Shown here piece after piece: positions 1-12,324 of a stretch of 64,000 nt of DNA. Position 1 is the first letter of the stretch; the number at the start of each line of letters is the position of its first letter. The DNA is taken from NCBI GenBank assembly GCA_020744425.1, contig JAGMUV010000009.1:2046001-2110000 (forward strand), given 5' to 3'. The notes beneath the pieces were generated by a model. It made no database searches, had not been told where the DNA came from, and saw only the letters and a list, made by a program, of their open reading frames with translations. The stretch comes from Dactylonectria macrodidyma. Its lineage: Eukaryota; Ascomycota; Sordariomycetes; Hypocreales; Nectriaceae. A program made the translations under genes and the position numbers.

Positions 1-1795
1 CAAAGAATTAGCGATGCGGACAATTGTCAGCACTCTTGACCAGATCGTCACACGAACTAAGGATATCCCCGACTTCCCGGTCTTCTCAAAGACGATTGGC
101 GATGCCATTCTTGGATGTCCGCGATGCGCGCTTTCATTCTTTGATTACTTTGACAAACGCCCCGGTGCTTTCCGTGCCTTGCTTCAACGCAACCCGGACT
201 CCACTGTTCGACTCTTCGTGAGCAAAATGTTCATTTGGGCACTTGAGAGAATCTCCAGTGCGCTTCCCGCCGTCTATGATCCACAATCCTCACGACAAGC
301 AAGCATCGAGCTAGACGAGGATGGAAACGAGATCAACCGCGAGCAAAACGAGAGTACGCGTTCTGTTCTTGACGGCACGATGCGCATCTTCAACTACTTA
401 TGGGCATTTTTCCACATGCACATCCGGTCATGGGACGAGCTCTTCGCAACCATTCTAGGATTTGCCAGATTGGGGAGCCGTGAAGTGGCACACCTTTTGG
501 CAGACGATTATCTTACCAAACTACTTCGGATCGTTTCAGCTGACCCAGTAATGGACCTCCCGCCGAATTACGCGCGGATGCTTCACAACGTGATGCGACG
601 GGCCAACTCTACACGACCTCCTTCATACGTAGCCATCATCGCACTGATCAGTCAGTTGATGCAGCAGTTGGAGCCAGAGCTTGGCCCAGAAACCATTGAT
701 GACAATCCAAGGGATCGACTAGAGCGCATTGAGACACCATTCAATTGGACTTCTGAGGAGGTTGAAATTGTTCACTACGGCTTAGAAGCAAGTGTGTCGA
801 GTCTCTTTGTGGAAAAGCTCTTGGCGATCGACCAGGCTCACGAGCTCACGGAACGCATAGTGCGGTTCCTAGTTGGTACCAGTATACAGATGGATACGAG
901 GACTTTGGGCACTCTAAAGAGATGCATCCGCGGCGAAACATCAACCCAGGCGATGGACCCATTCTTGAGAGCGGCGAGAGTCTATCTCGAAAGCACCGAG
1001 CTAATTGACAACGCAACAAAGATGGTGCACCACATATTCTTGCAGGCCAAAAGCTTGCAAAACACCGAAGGCAGTCAATTCTTGGCATTTTTCAAGGCGG
1101 CACTGAATCTCGTGCGGTCAGATGAGACATTTGTGGCCACAGTTCGCGGCTACAGCCTCAAACTGGTCCCCAAATGGGGTCCTCACCTGCTTGTATACCC
1201 AGATCTCGTCACTCGAGGGAGCACAGAAGATTTCTTTGAGCGCGAGCTCTTTCAATTTGTGGCTCGTACCGGTCCTCTGCGTGAAGCACCTCCAGAGTGG
1301 AAGGGGCTCATCGTCCAGGCAATCAAGCAGCTTGGGACCATGTGCCTGGTATATCTGCAGGAGAACCACGTCAGACGGCGGATACACTTGAGGCGGGACG
1401 TGGCAAGCGTCTTTCTTCAGGTGATTGGTCGATGTTCCATTGTTATCGATTCGGATCCCGAGACACAAGAGGAAGCGGACATGGATTTTTTATCATTGCA
1501 ACGCGGTACGTTGATGAAAACGGCGGCAGAGGGCTAGAGGCGGAGAAATGAAGCGCTAACTTAGATGGCAGAAGTTGTGGACCCTGTGCGGAGATTGGTT
1601 GTCGATGATGTAGAAGAAGAAGGGTCCGGTATGTTACAGTCATTCAGCAGCTCCGAAACAACGACGGCAGAATTGGCCTGACAGCTGACCTTGAGCAAAG
1701 AATGGGAAGGCTCCTGCGGCTCATCTGACCACATTGATGATGTGGGGATGGGCATCCAAGCAATCAACGAGATGAACGACGTGGATTTGGTATGA
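1..1795 (+). CDS. C-terminal part of a large ubiquitin C-terminal hydrolase-type protein (5' end off window)
   Basis: The reading frame is open from base 2, so the gene begins upstream of the window. About 500 helical, leucine-rich residues resemble the region that follows the catalytic domain in large fungal USP-type deubiquitinases (the family I know as DUF3517); no catalytic Cys or His box lies in the visible part. The obvious frame reaches a stop at 1537, but a donor GTACGT at 1506, a branch GCTAAC and an acceptor at 1571 join it in phase to an acidic second exon. A second donor GTATGT at 1629 with a CTGAC branch and acceptor at 1700 gives a last exon ending at 1795. If the second intron is not used, the stop is at 1681. 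Family assignment is from recall of its overall look, and the 3' exon structure is inferred. Confidence 0.6.
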
Positions 1796-3324
1796 GAGTT
1801 ATGACAGAATGAACAGGGTCATGGAAAATGGAACGACATAGAGCAAGGAGCAGGCCCAAATATGGCTGCAGATACGGGCGTTGGCGTCACGGATAGGGTA
1901 TCCTGTGACTGATTTAACATGGTTGGTTTTTATCGTGTTGGCTTCCTCATAGTTGAGGTACTGGCGAAGGAGGCTTTGAGCCACTCACAAGTGATCGGTG
2001 GCAGACTTAGAGACGAAGGATGTCCGACCAAGACGAGAAGAATAAGCAAGATGCATAGCATAGGAGCGACGGCGCAAGGGCACATGAACACACACAAGCA
2101 TGCGCGAGCTGCCGCGAGAAACAGACTACGGCATCGTCGGCCACTGCCGAAAATATTTGGCTTCATTCGAAGACGAAGCGAAGATATTGATTTACTCCGC
2201 TAAATTGACATGCGAGAACAGCAGCGTGTGGTGAGAGAGGTGAGAGAGGTGAAAATGAGACGATGAGAATGAGAATGAGGCTCCAACTGCACGAGCTATG
2301 TTAGGGCCATGACATGTGTGGCACTAAGAACACGAAGAGCCAATGATGTGGTCCAGTAATTGTGACACGGAACGGCAACATGATTTAATCAGGATTAAGG
2401 ACAGAACAGCTGAATGGCCATAACGGGTCGAAGTAGGGATGTGAGCTGTATTACCGCTTTGGATTCACTAGCCACCCACACCAGCTCTTTGTAAGGCTCT
2501 CATCATGTCTAAATCGAGCAGAGGCAGACGAGGGCTCGGGGTGTTAGCAGAGGAATAATTGGCAGTGATGAGAACTTGCTCTAACCCCTTGACTGAGGTG
2601 GAAGGATTTTCCTAAGCCCTTGTCTTCGCACGATACTACGCTCCGTTGAGTTTATCGCCGTTTTCCTGGTGCTATCTTTAGCAGCCGCCGGAGGCATTCA
2701 AGAGAGTCGAGACGTCAGCACATAGGACAGTCCAAAACATTATAGTAGCCCGCCAAACGAGATGTCCACCCCAGTCTGGCCGTTTCCATTCCAGGATCAA
2801 GTTGCTCTAAAAGGAGACATTTGCCTCATATTGGGACTTGATTCGCACCGTAGCGCGCCTTGGTAGGTGGTAGCGACTCCCCATCTCCGCTGACTACTCT
2901 ACAAATCAGACGTGATGGGCAAAATTGTGGTTCTGGCTTCGGTAAAGACCAAAGCAATTAATGGGCGTTTGGCTGGTCCATGGGGCTGGCTTGAAGACGG
3001 CAGGCTAGTAGGGATAGGGGCCGGGTGGGGAGGCGGCCTGGGAGAAGCCGAGTTGTGCAGTGTGGCGGTGGGCGGTAAAGAAGGAGAGGTGAAGAACTGG
3101 TGGAAGCGTCGGAATGTTGATTTAAATGCGGATTATTGGATGGTGCTGGGGGCAGTGGAGTTGGAGCAAGGCCAAGGTCAAGGGTAATGGAGGATGAGAT
3201 GGGATAGGATGGGATGGGCGAGGATCTGTAGATCTGTGTATGTACTACGTGGAACAGACAGGGAGGGGCGACAGGAACAGAAACAGGAATAGGAATAGCA
3301 CATAAATCGACGTAGGGATGGGGC

Positions 3325-3352
3325 GGGAAACGGGAAACGGGAAACGGGAAAC
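3325..3352. repeat. GGGAAAC heptamer tandem repeat, 4 units
   Basis: Four exact head-to-tail copies of GGGAAAC. Looser GATGGAAAC copies follow at about 3369-3417. No gene overlaps it. Confidence 0.9.
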
Positions 3353-4074
3353 AGAAAACAAACTTGTGGATGGAAACGTAGTCTACTGTACATACGTAGA
3401 TGGAAACGTGGATGGAAACAATGAGCCAAAGAGCAAACCACACCGCAAACCTAAAGCAGCCACTGCGAGTTCATCACATCCCATGGGCGCGCGTCTCACG
3501 ATGTTTCTCAATAGTTACTATTAGTCTCCCCTCCCCCCGGACTGCAGTAGTCGCCGCAGTAGCCGTCGCAGTGAATAGTTCGTTTTGTCGACTGGGTTCC
3601 ACAGAGCCCGAAACGAAATGAAACGATTTTTGCCAGCTCCCCTTACTCCTCTTGCTCTTGATGTGCGTATTATGCATCCGAGGACGATTTGTCGGTGACA
3701 GCGATGGTGTTTCTTGCTTCGCACTCTCTTTCTGTGTTGCTGCGAGGACTTGCGGGACGAGAGGAGGGGTCGGACAGGTCTATTTTTATCAACAAGGCTG
3801 ATGACCCGCCCATAGTGGCCAATCACAGCGGGGTCCAGCAACCCCGCGGATGGGCTTTTGCCAAAAATAGTAGCCTCGGGGCCCTTGAAGCAAGCGAGCC
3901 ATAGGGGGGGTTGGGGGTGAGGGTTAAGGGCCCGATGGGGGGAGCTACTGCAGCGTGTTAGGCGCCCGGAAGCTGGAACTAGTGGCTCCAGTGGAACATC
4001 TTTCAGCGCTCTTTCAGCGGGGGTGTCCGTCCAGCGGGCCAATCCGCGTGCGCCGTGTCAACAACACCATGGTT

Positions 4075-4162
4075 TGCATCTCTGCATCTCTGCATCTCTG
4101 CATCTCTGCATCTCTGCATCTCTGCATCTCTGCATCTCTGCATCTCTGCATCTCTACATCTC
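4075..4162. repeat. TGCATCTC octamer minisatellite, 11 units
   Basis: Ten perfect copies of an 8-bp unit (4075-4154) and an eleventh with one mismatch (TACATCTC, 4155-4162). Because 8 is not a multiple of 3, all three plus frames encode the same 8-residue periodic peptide, which makes long but spurious ORFs here. Confidence 0.97.
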
Positions 4163-4883
4163 GGCACTTTTTTTTGGGGCAGAACAAGCCCCAATTCTGA
4201 CTTGCCGGATTCTCTCCTCCTTTTGCGTTGCATTTTCTATTTTCCTATCCCCCCCTTCCCATTGCTCTGTGCCGCTGCCAGATTCCAGTGGCGTGAACCA
4301 GCTGCGTCAAGAGTCTTGTCCATGCCACCACTTACACATGTTCCCATCCCCCCTGCTCGACCACTGCAACCTCAACCTTCATCACACATCCACCCTCACC
4401 CGTCCCCCTGCCAGCGCGCACTATCACGTTTCCTAGCTGCTTCGTTTCATCTCTCTATGCGCCCGACCTTGACTCGCCCACGGATTGCCCTGTCCGCTGT
4501 GGGACGACCCGGTCGGCCGCCCACGAGGCCACCGCTAGCCCAAGGGCCAAGGCTGTTTATTGTCAAGTTTCAAGTTTCAGAATCTGGAACAGCATTTTGA
4601 TTACTTCTGTTATTTTTGGGACGCTGATCGTGACTGGCCGTCTGCCTGTTTCGTATCGCTGAGACGAGTCGGTATAAACTTACCCTTGCTTCGCTCCTTT
4701 GCCGACGATTTCGTTTACTTTGGGCTGTCAACAACGACTTGATACGGCCGCTACATTGAGCTGTGAAGAGCAAGACTTTTGAGAACAAAAGTTGTTGCGT
4801 GACCATACGGAAAAATTCCATCCCACGCTCTTCGTCTCTTGTTGTCGAGTCTTGAACTTCGTCCTTCGCTCCCAGTCGTCGCC

Positions 4884-6419
4884 ATGTCTCTCAAGGACCG
4901 TATCTCATCGCCTCTCGAGGCCGGCATCTCCATCCTCGACGCCCATCACCTCCCTCCCAACGTCCTCCCGGCTCTCGAATGGACTTCTTCTCGCCTCGCC
5001 CGCAAGTCCCTCCACATCACACTCGTTGTCGCCCGCCGCGACTATCAGCTCCCCTCCGTCATGCCTCCGTTAGGCTCCCCAGGTCTCCAGACGCCGACGA
5101 CACCGCCGTCTCCCGGCCTTCGATTCCACTTCTCCGCCGGCCCCGTCTCGGCTCTGAAACAGCTCGTTCGGTCCGGGTCTTACAACGGGCCAACGCCCAT
5201 GAGGTCGATGGACTTCTTGCGGAACGGCATGGCCTCGCCGGAGCAGCCAGCAGCCGCCTCAGAGACATCTAGCCCCAGGTTAAGGTGGCCGCTGTCTCCC
5301 ACCACGCCACTCTCTCCCCCGCCTATGACACCGTGCACTGCTTCGACCACTACTACAGACACCATGAGTTCCATGATGTCTTCCGCGACCTTTGGCATGC
5401 GCTTGATCCATGCCGGAGGACTGCCTCTTAAGGCTGAGCGAGCCCTGCAATCCGCCCTGGAGAAGGCCGAAAAGAAGTTCCGCGTTGGGTCAGTCACCTC
5501 TCCCTGCGTGAACCACAGGTAGCTAACATACCACAGAGCCGAGTGGCTATCGCCAGCAGCCAGGCCGACTGCCTGCGGCCTGACAAACCAGCTCGTCCAC
5601 AGCTCCATCATCCAAAACGAGGTCTTATTCTCCTCCGAAGGCCTAACGTTACTTTCCTTGGACCGTCTCTATAGCCTCAAAAGCGCTCTGTCCAGTTACT
5701 CCAAAACCAGGTCCCCCCTACGGTTGGAAGATGCCGTTGACGAGCTCCGTCGAATTATCCTAGCCAACAATGGCGCTAAGGTCACCAGGTCTGACATCCT
5801 CCGGTCCTACGACTGGCTCAGCGTATCCCATTCTGCTCTCGTAGCTCTAGACCGCATGTATCGACGCGCCTATGGCGGGCCAGAGCAGCTTGGTGGTATA
5901 TCAGGGATGCCGAGCTTCTTCGACCCGTTCGTCAAGCCATGTAGCAGCTTCGACCTAGATGATAGCGACGACGAAGTCGAAACAGAGATAGTTGTCATCC
6001 CACCGCCTATGACAGAGAAGAGCCTGCCCAAGAAACCGTCACCAAAACCTCTCCTACCCAAACTCCAGACAAACTTCGAGCTAAAGCTCATAAAGCCAGA
6101 GTCCAAGGCTATACCAAAGAAGGGAGAGGCAGAAGAAGAGGATGGCGATCGCACAGCACGGCCGACAGACCAGTTGCTATTCACAATGCACGCTTGGGGA
6201 GGACACGGCGGTACCATTGACAATGTGCTAAACACTCCCATCATGAGTGCAGGCATCATGGGCCCCGATCTCCTCAGTCCCAACCAAGCTGCGAGTCTTG
6301 GGCCTATGACACCCAACGGGTACGACGACATCTCGCCAACGACTCGCGGTGAATGGGGCTTCTTGATGGTTGACGATGCGTTTCAGGGCGGCAGAACGGT
6401 AGCGGTAGAAACGTGCTGA
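4884..6419 (+). CDS. conserved-looking uncharacterised fungal protein
   Basis: Two exons, 4884-5488 and 5537-6419, joined in phase 2 across a 48-bp intron (donor GTCAGT, branch GCTAAC, acceptor CACAG), give 495 residues. The start at 4884 has an A/C-rich context, and the upstream in-frame codons lie in the leader. The N-terminal 60 residues and the region around residues 180-320 are ordered and leucine-rich; the rest is Pro/Ser/Thr-rich with repeated SP/TP sites, an acidic patch (DLDDSDDE) and a Lys/Pro-rich linker. There is no signal peptide or membrane segment. I do not recognise a named domain. The many SP/TP sites would suit a phosphoprotein, but that is inference. Confidence 0.8.
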
Positions 6420-6639
6420 GGCGGCTGATTGTTTTCCTGATTATGTTGGGTTTTATATTTGGTACTCGGTTTCTTAGCGAGACTTCTCGGGTGTATGGTT
6501 ATGATTGATGTAAATTGGGAATGGGTAGATACTCGGTTAGAGCGTAGCCGTTAGGTGTAAATATTTTGATTGGGCGTGAAAAATGCATATTTTGTCATTC
6601 TTCAATCATGTATAAACGTTGGGTATCATTGTGCTCTCA

Positions 6640-7806
6640 TCACCAGCCATATTTATTCGATGCCTCCTTTCGATTCGTCCTTCCCTTGGCGAAGCTATCC
6701 TCCAGGGCTTCTTTCTGGCTGTGTACGTTCTGGACGAGCTGGCGCAGGCTGTGTTTGCCGCCTTGGATCGCGCGCACAGGGTTGTGAGTCTGTTGGTCTC
6801 CAGCAGCGCGAATCTCCTCGTTGTGCTCGTACTCCTTGTCCATGTTGAAGTTGATGACGTTCTTGGCCATGTGTTTTCCTTCTCCGCCGCGTCCAAATAG
6901 CTCTCGTCTAGCAGCCGCAGATAGACCCATGTCGTTGACTATTGTGTCCAGTGACTCGCTACCCGGAGCAGTAGTTGCGGAAGGACCTGTCTGCGCTTGG
7001 CTAGCATACTGAGCATAGTCGCCGTAGGCACTGCTGTCGTACGGGGCCGTGGTCTCTTGTGTTTCGAACATGGGTGTATAGGCGCCACTCTTTTGAGTGA
7101 TATCGCTGGGTTCTGATGGTTCCTCCGTATGCATTGAAAACAAAGAAACTTTCTTTGGCGCCGGTGCTGGTTCGGCTTCCACCTTGACCTCCGTCGCGGC
7201 AGGCGCCTGGGGGAAGGTATTTTGAGTTGCCGCCTTGGCCACGGCGGCACTCGTAGGCTTCTTCTTCTTTTGTGTCCGCGCTACCGAGAGAGGTTTGAAC
7301 ATCAACGGTTTGCCCACCAGCTTGACCTCCTCCTCAGGCTTCTGTCCTTCCGGGATCGAGGGCTGCGTGGACGCTTTCGGTGGTGGGAGGCTCATGCGAG
7401 TCGACGACTCGGATTCGTGCTCATCCCCAGCATTTCTGCGAAATCCAGGCGCAGCACTTGTCTTGAAATGAATGGCCGGCCCAGCGCTGCTCGTCACAGG
7501 CGCAGGCTTCGGCTTGTTCGCGTTCTTGGGGGGTGGCAGAAACGAGTTGAAACCCGAGAAGCGGCCGGCGGCTCCTGTTCTCGCGCGCTTTGCGGGGGGT
7601 TCGTCGCCTTGCGCCTTGGGGGCTTCGGCGGAGAGCTGTGGGAGGTTGACGAGAATTCTGCCTGGGTTGGATCGATCGACGACTTTTTGGAAGGGCTTCT
7701 TAGAAGACAACTGGGTTGGCTTGGGGGCGACCTTGGGAACTATCTTGGCGGGTGCCTCGGTGTCGGAGCCTGAGCCCTCGGAATCAGAGTAGTCGACAAG
7801 GCCCAT
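6640..7806 (-). CDS. PRCC-domain protein (mitotic checkpoint regulator / MAD2B-interacting family)
   Basis: Single exon, 388 residues from the ATG at 7806; the longer open frame upstream lies in the promoter. The protein begins MGLVDYSDSEGSGSD, typical of PRCC-family proteins. It has a long disordered Pro/Lys/Ala middle with a KRAR basic patch and ends in a conserved C-terminal block (NFNMDKEYEHNEEIR, then GGKHSLRQLVQNVHSQK, ending in NKYGW). That block matches the C-terminal region of human PRCC, a nuclear protein linked to pre-mRNA splicing and MAD2B binding. The gene shares a 439-bp intergenic region with the divergent Avo1/Sin1 gene. Nuclear localisation and splicing role are inferred from the family. 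Confidence 0.85.
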   Translation of the reverse strand: MGLVDYSDSEGSGSDTEAPAKIVPKVAPKPTQLSSKKPFQKVVDRSNPGRILVNLPQLSAEAPKAQGDEPPAKRARTGAAGRFSGFNSFLPPPKNANKPKPAPVTSSAGPAIHFKTSAAPGFRRNAGDEHESESSTRMSLPPPKASTQPSIPEGQKPEEEVKLVGKPLMFKPLSVARTQKKKKPTSAAVAKAATQNTFPQAPAATEVKVEAEPAPAPKKVSLFSMHTEEPSEPSDITQKSGAYTPMFETQETTAPYDSSAYGDYAQYASQAQTGPSATTAPGSESLDTIVNDMGLSAAARRELFGRGGEGKHMAKNVINFNMDKEYEHNEEIRAAGDQQTHNPVRAIQGGKHSLRQLVQNVHSQKEALEDSFAKGRTNRKEASNKYGW

Positions 7807-8245
7807 GATGTGTGATGGCAGCTTATTAGCGAATGAGTGAAGGGCGCTGCAGCAGCAAGCGTTGTATGAAATTGGTAGAAGTTGGAAGTTGGTGTGATTA
7901 TCTTGCCTGGTCTTGCCTTGTCTTGGATCTTGAATATCCAAAGTTAGGATCCACTCTGGCCGGCCTTGGCTCGTGCTCCTCCGCAGCAGTGCAGCCACAG
8001 ACAAGGCCTTAGCACTACCCACTCCGTGAGGCTGAGCCACCCACTAACCAACCCCACGATAGCGACTACTAATAAGGGACCTTCCACTGAAGCGTGAACC
8101 TTCCAGTGTTCCATCTAATGAAGCCAACATGTGCCTTTGAATCCTCCGTCAACATCTGCAAGACAGCAGCGTCGATGCCTGGTCTGGCGCCGAATCTTTA
8201 AATCTCTGACCACGCGACCTTTTTCGCGTCAAGACCGTCGCTGTC
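7807..8245. promoter_or_regulatory. bidirectional promoter between PRCC-like and Avo1/Sin1 genes
   Basis: A 439-bp segment between two divergent start codons, so it should hold both promoters. I see no clear TATA box. No ORF here looks coding. Confidence 0.6.
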
Positions 8246-10903
8246 ATGTCTGTTATCCAGCTCGAAGAGTACGCTCTGTTCCCCTCCAAGCTTGGCCGCT
8301 TCATGATGGGCCAGTCATGAGAACCTAACTTGCCCACGTCTTGCTCACCATTTCTCTCTCCACAGACTTGTTTCCTACCAGCTTCGATCGAGTTACCTCA
8401 ATGAAATCGCCGACGGCGTGGGCGAGCGCCTGCTCACCGTCAACGACAGCTTCCTAAATTCCGCCCCCTTCAAGGCCGCGGGCTGGCGCCCGAACTCATC
8501 GTATATCAAACGCACTCATTCGCCCCCGATCCCAACCGCCATCGCGTCGGAATACTTCCAGGCTCCGCGTCAGGCCGGCCTGACTCTCGAGGATGGAGAT
8601 GAAGACGGAGGCATGCTCACCGCGGGGGGCTCCGACACAATGGGGCCGGGCATGGCTATCAAGCGGCGCAGGCGTCGCGAGCAGATGGAGGAGGACGATA
8701 GCAGTGATCTAAGCGACGAAAGCGACGAAGATGCGGACCAACGAGCAGCTCAGCAGATAAGATTTGCCAAGATGCCAGTAAGGCATCGTGCCGGCTCGTC
8801 TCCCCTCCAGAACACTGGCTTCCGACAAGCAGGTACCACCTCGCCAAGGGCTCCGCGACGTGGCTCCCAATCGGCACTGGAGACGGTCAAAGAGAGGCCT
8901 CGGCGTGATACCGTCACCAGCAGTGAGATCTCGTCCGAAAACGAGCTCGACATCCCCACATACCAGAGACATCGGGAAGCTGCCAGGACTGCCGCGAAGT
9001 TCGCGAAGCTACAAGCGCGGATCCTCGAGGAGCCTACGCCCGGGGTTCACCGGGCAGACACGTCTCTGCTGCCCGAGGAGGAGGAAGACTCAGATGGAAC
9101 GGACATGTCTGATGACTACGTCGTCGAAAGCATCGACTCGGCGTCCATCCTCGATGGCGTGGAAAACCCCATCAATATCAATGCCTCTCCCACTCGACAA
9201 GTAGTTGGAACTCCACCAAAGAACTTTGTCCGACAACCTACGGTCCGCAAATCCCGCCCACCCACACAACCTATTATCATGGGCGCCCTACCGCCTCCTC
9301 GGCCTATGAGCATGCTCAGGCCTCTAAGCGTTGCCCAACCCACAAGCTTGTTGTCGGCTGCGCTGAAAGCCAAGGCGCACAAATCTAGCATCCCTTTCCA
9401 GAAGTTCGCACATTTCAGTGGACAGGGAACACAGGGCTCCATCGGCGTGCGCATCTACGCACCCTTCTCCAAGACGCCAAGCAAGCCATTCCAGGTGCTG
9501 ATTCGGCCTCGCGTTCACGATGGCCAGGGTGCCGAGCGGGTTGTGACAGTGGCGGATCTTATCGGGCTCAGCTTGTACCGGTACAATGAGGAAAAGATGG
9601 ATCCTCCTCTCCCACCTAAAAAGCTCAATATCAACTGGTGGACCCTGCGAATGGTAGAGGAGGGTGGTGAGGTAGACGACGATTTCCCTCCGTTCGAGCG
9701 GACTAAGCCGTTGACTTCGTTTACTACCGTCAACAATGCCAGCATGCGAGGAGGTGGTCGCATGCGGTCCAACTCGACGGCGTATGACGACTTTGCTTTG
9801 GCAGCAGCCTCGGAAGACGAGTTCCTCGAGAACAAGGCATTGACACCGCAAGAAGACGAGGACGAGCCAGTGTCACAAGAACCCGTACCTGAACCACTAC
9901 GGGTAGATGAGGATGCGACGCCCAAGAACACCCCAGGGCCATTCAACTCCGTCTTGTCCCATCGGCCCCGTCAGAATCCAATCGTCACGACTACGTATCG
10001 ATCCAACGCAGCGCCGGCAGATGTGCCACAGGCTCCAGCGTCGACGCCTAATACCTCACGAGGGCAGCAGAAACTGCTCCGGATTCACATCATGTCATCC
10101 GATGTTGCCCCCGGTCAGATGGTGACGCTGGACGTTACTACTGATACCTACCTTGCTGAGGTCCTAGACATGGTGTGTCGGAAGAGACAGTTGGATAAGG
10201 CCAACCATGTCCTCAAACTACCCGGTTCTGGAGCAGTGGTCATGATCGACCGGCCCGTGTCATCTATTGGTAATGTTAGTGACCTAGAGCTGTACCGTCG
10301 ACGGTTTGCGACCGACGGTCCCCTAACCATCACTGGATCCCCCGGTAACTCTTCGCCCAAGATGCTACCGCCGACGGACTCTGCGATGCAGAAACGAAGC
10401 AAGAAGTCGCACATGCCTGTGGTTGGAAGCCACCCGTTGGCGCGAGAGGCGCTGAAGCAAGAAGAGCTCAGCAATGCCAGCTACAAGAAGTACACGGTCT
10501 GGCGCAAGCAGCCGATGCGCATTGTAGGGATGAGCGAGCGCATACTGGTCATCGATGGCGAGTACATTCACATCATGCCCGCCTCGGGCGGCAAAGCGCT
10601 ACATGATGGTTCCGGCAAGACGACGACGGTGCATTTTAGCAATGTGGTCGGGTGTAAGGTACCACGGAAACATCCTACAAACGTCAAGGTCAGTCACTCA
10701 GTACATCAGCGAGTTTCCCCTGGTGTTTCCTGCTCTCTTTTCATGGTGGTCCGGCAATTCTAACCTGGTATTCACAAAAATAGCTCGTGGTGTACAAGGC
10801 AACGGAGAGTAAACGGTACGACTTCGAGGCTCGGAGCGCGCACGAAGCAGCCGAGATTGTGGAGGAGCTGAAGAAGGGTATTTCGCCGTACCGAGAGGTC
10901 TGA
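8246..10903 (+). CDS. avo1/sin1: TORC2 subunit Avo1/Sin1 (SAPK-interacting protein)
   Basis: Three exons: 8246-8268, 8366-10688 and 10784-10903 (introns of 97 and 95 bp, phases 2 and 0), 821 residues. The tiny first exon joins to give MSVIQLEELVSYQLRSSYL, the expected Sin1 N-terminus. The CRIM domain starts near residue 347 (SSIPFQKFAHFSGQG) and would bind the AGC-kinase substrates of TORC2. A ubiquitin-like/RBD region starts near residue 578. A C-terminal PH domain (KKYTVWRKQPM through YDFEARSAHEAAEIVEEL) is split by intron 2. The region between N-terminus and CRIM is disordered and acidic. In yeasts this subunit targets TORC2 to the plasma membrane and presents Ypk/Gad8 kinases. Without the third exon the PH domain would be truncated. 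Confidence 0.93.
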
Positions 10904-12324
10904 TGTGACGTTCAGAAAGTAAATTGGGCGGGGGATTCGTCTCGGACATGGCGGAACATCCCAATCTGAGGCAGCTTATGGCTGAGCACGCTGGAACATG
11001 AGGGAACACAGCGATCAGTCACTTTCAAGATCCTACGAGTGGGCACGTTGACGAAACGAACCAGTGTGTACTGAACGAGAATCGATGAGGGAATGTAGAC
11101 GTCCAGGGAAAGGCGTTGGGTCGGCGCTCCTGATCAAGGAAGTCGTCATGGCGATTGGTTGCAAGGGTACTTGGCTACAAGAGGTGCTTGATTGTACGAT
11201 TTCTTTCAGATGGTCGATGGAAAATCACATTTGTATAATATAGTAAGTAATATAGTAAGCCTTGGAGATTCACATGCCTCATTGATCTTCGACATAGCGT
11301 GTATAATGCTCCGCGAGTTCATACGCGTGTGAACCGATCCCAGACGAAGCCAACCGAAGCCAATCGGATCTCATAGCGAACCCACAAAAGCTCCTCATCG
11401 AGGCCCGCAAATGACCTCGACTCGAACAAAGAAATGCCCAGCAACCCGGTCCCCCATGGCTTCTCGTGCTTGTGGCCACAGTGGACGATTGGGGCTCTAG
11501 CGTGGATTTCTCAACTGTACTGTTCTCTCCGCATCCCGCTGGGGAGACTATCCACTTAGTGCCTACGGTTACTGAATCAAGCTCATCACGGAGGAGTCAT
11601 GCTCCACTTGGTCAAGGAACTGCCATGTTTAATTGTGCTACCAAGGCTACGTACGTCTGCTAGCTAGATGAGGGAAACCCAAATGTGATAACTGACAGAT
11701 TATTTAGGGCCAAGTCAAAACAGCCTTTTCAGAGAGACTAGTGTCAGGGTGGTTGCCACTCAGACCCTCCCCGCATTGACGTCGATGTTTTAATCAAGTA
11801 ATTGGCTTCATCAACTCCTTCTGGATTCCCACAAAGACGAAGGATTCGAAAAGAGCAACAAATGTGGACAAGGTCGAGTGATGATGATTCCTAGATGAGC
11901 TGGGAGGGCTGAGGAAAGAATATGGTGGCTGCAATGGGCTTTGGCACCCATTTCTTCAAGATGCTGCGTAGTAAAGTGGTAGTCTAAGCCATCTACGACA
12001 TAGGTTCCAAATACGGTTACAACCTCGTCAGGAAGGGGGTTGGATCGGTTCGAGCCCGAATGCTCCCTCGACCGCTGTGACTGACTCGAACTCATCCAAC
12101 ATGTTCCCCAATCTTTCGCTGCTCGCCACTTCTTTTTATTCCACACGTCTCCTCTCTCAATGTCGAATACGAAAAACCCCCCTTTTGCGCTTAGAGATTT
12201 TAAAATCTCGGGGTCTTGGCACTAACTCTCTTCATTATCCTCCAAGAATCTCCACTCAAACAACACCAAGCACCATCCTGTCTAACACGGCCACGAGCCA
12301 AGGGGGGGAAGAGGATCCGACGCC
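10904..12324. other. gene-free stretch
   Basis: About 1.4 kb between tandem genes. ORFs at 11279-11479 and 11811-12146 on the minus strand show no recognisable protein features. The final 150 bp are CT/A-rich and probably contain the promoter and leader of the rhodopsin-like gene. Confidence 0.55.

Larger units (their letters stand above)
1796..4883. other. gene-free stretch with simple repeats
   Basis: No convincing gene in about 3.1 kb. Short ORFs on both strands (for example 1799-2166 minus, 2912-3187 plus, 2958-3443 minus) have no recognisable domain and biased composition. The part after about 4200 is pyrimidine-rich and probably contains the promoter and leader of the gene starting at 4884. 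It holds the GGGAAAC and TGCATCTC repeats listed separately. Confidence 0.6.

Noticed and set aside
1799..2166. Two overlapping minus-strand ORFs with hydrophobic segments
   Set aside because: No domain, no in-phase splice junction between them, and they lie in the 3' region of the upstream gene.
2912..3443. Opposed ORFs of 91 and 161 codons
   Set aside because: Composition is driven by simple GGGA/TCCC-rich sequence; no start context, splice sites or domain support.
4075..4162. Repeat array considered as CRISPR
   Set aside because: Units are contiguous 8-mers without spacers, in a eukaryotic genome.
4003..4600. Several overlapping ORFs with periodic ASLHLCIS peptides
   Set aside because: They arise from the 8-bp minisatellite being open in all frames, not from a gene.
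12040..12075. tRNA-like T-arm (GGTTCGAGCCC)
   Set aside because: Only a partial T stem pairs and no matching acceptor, D or anticodon arms are found upstream.
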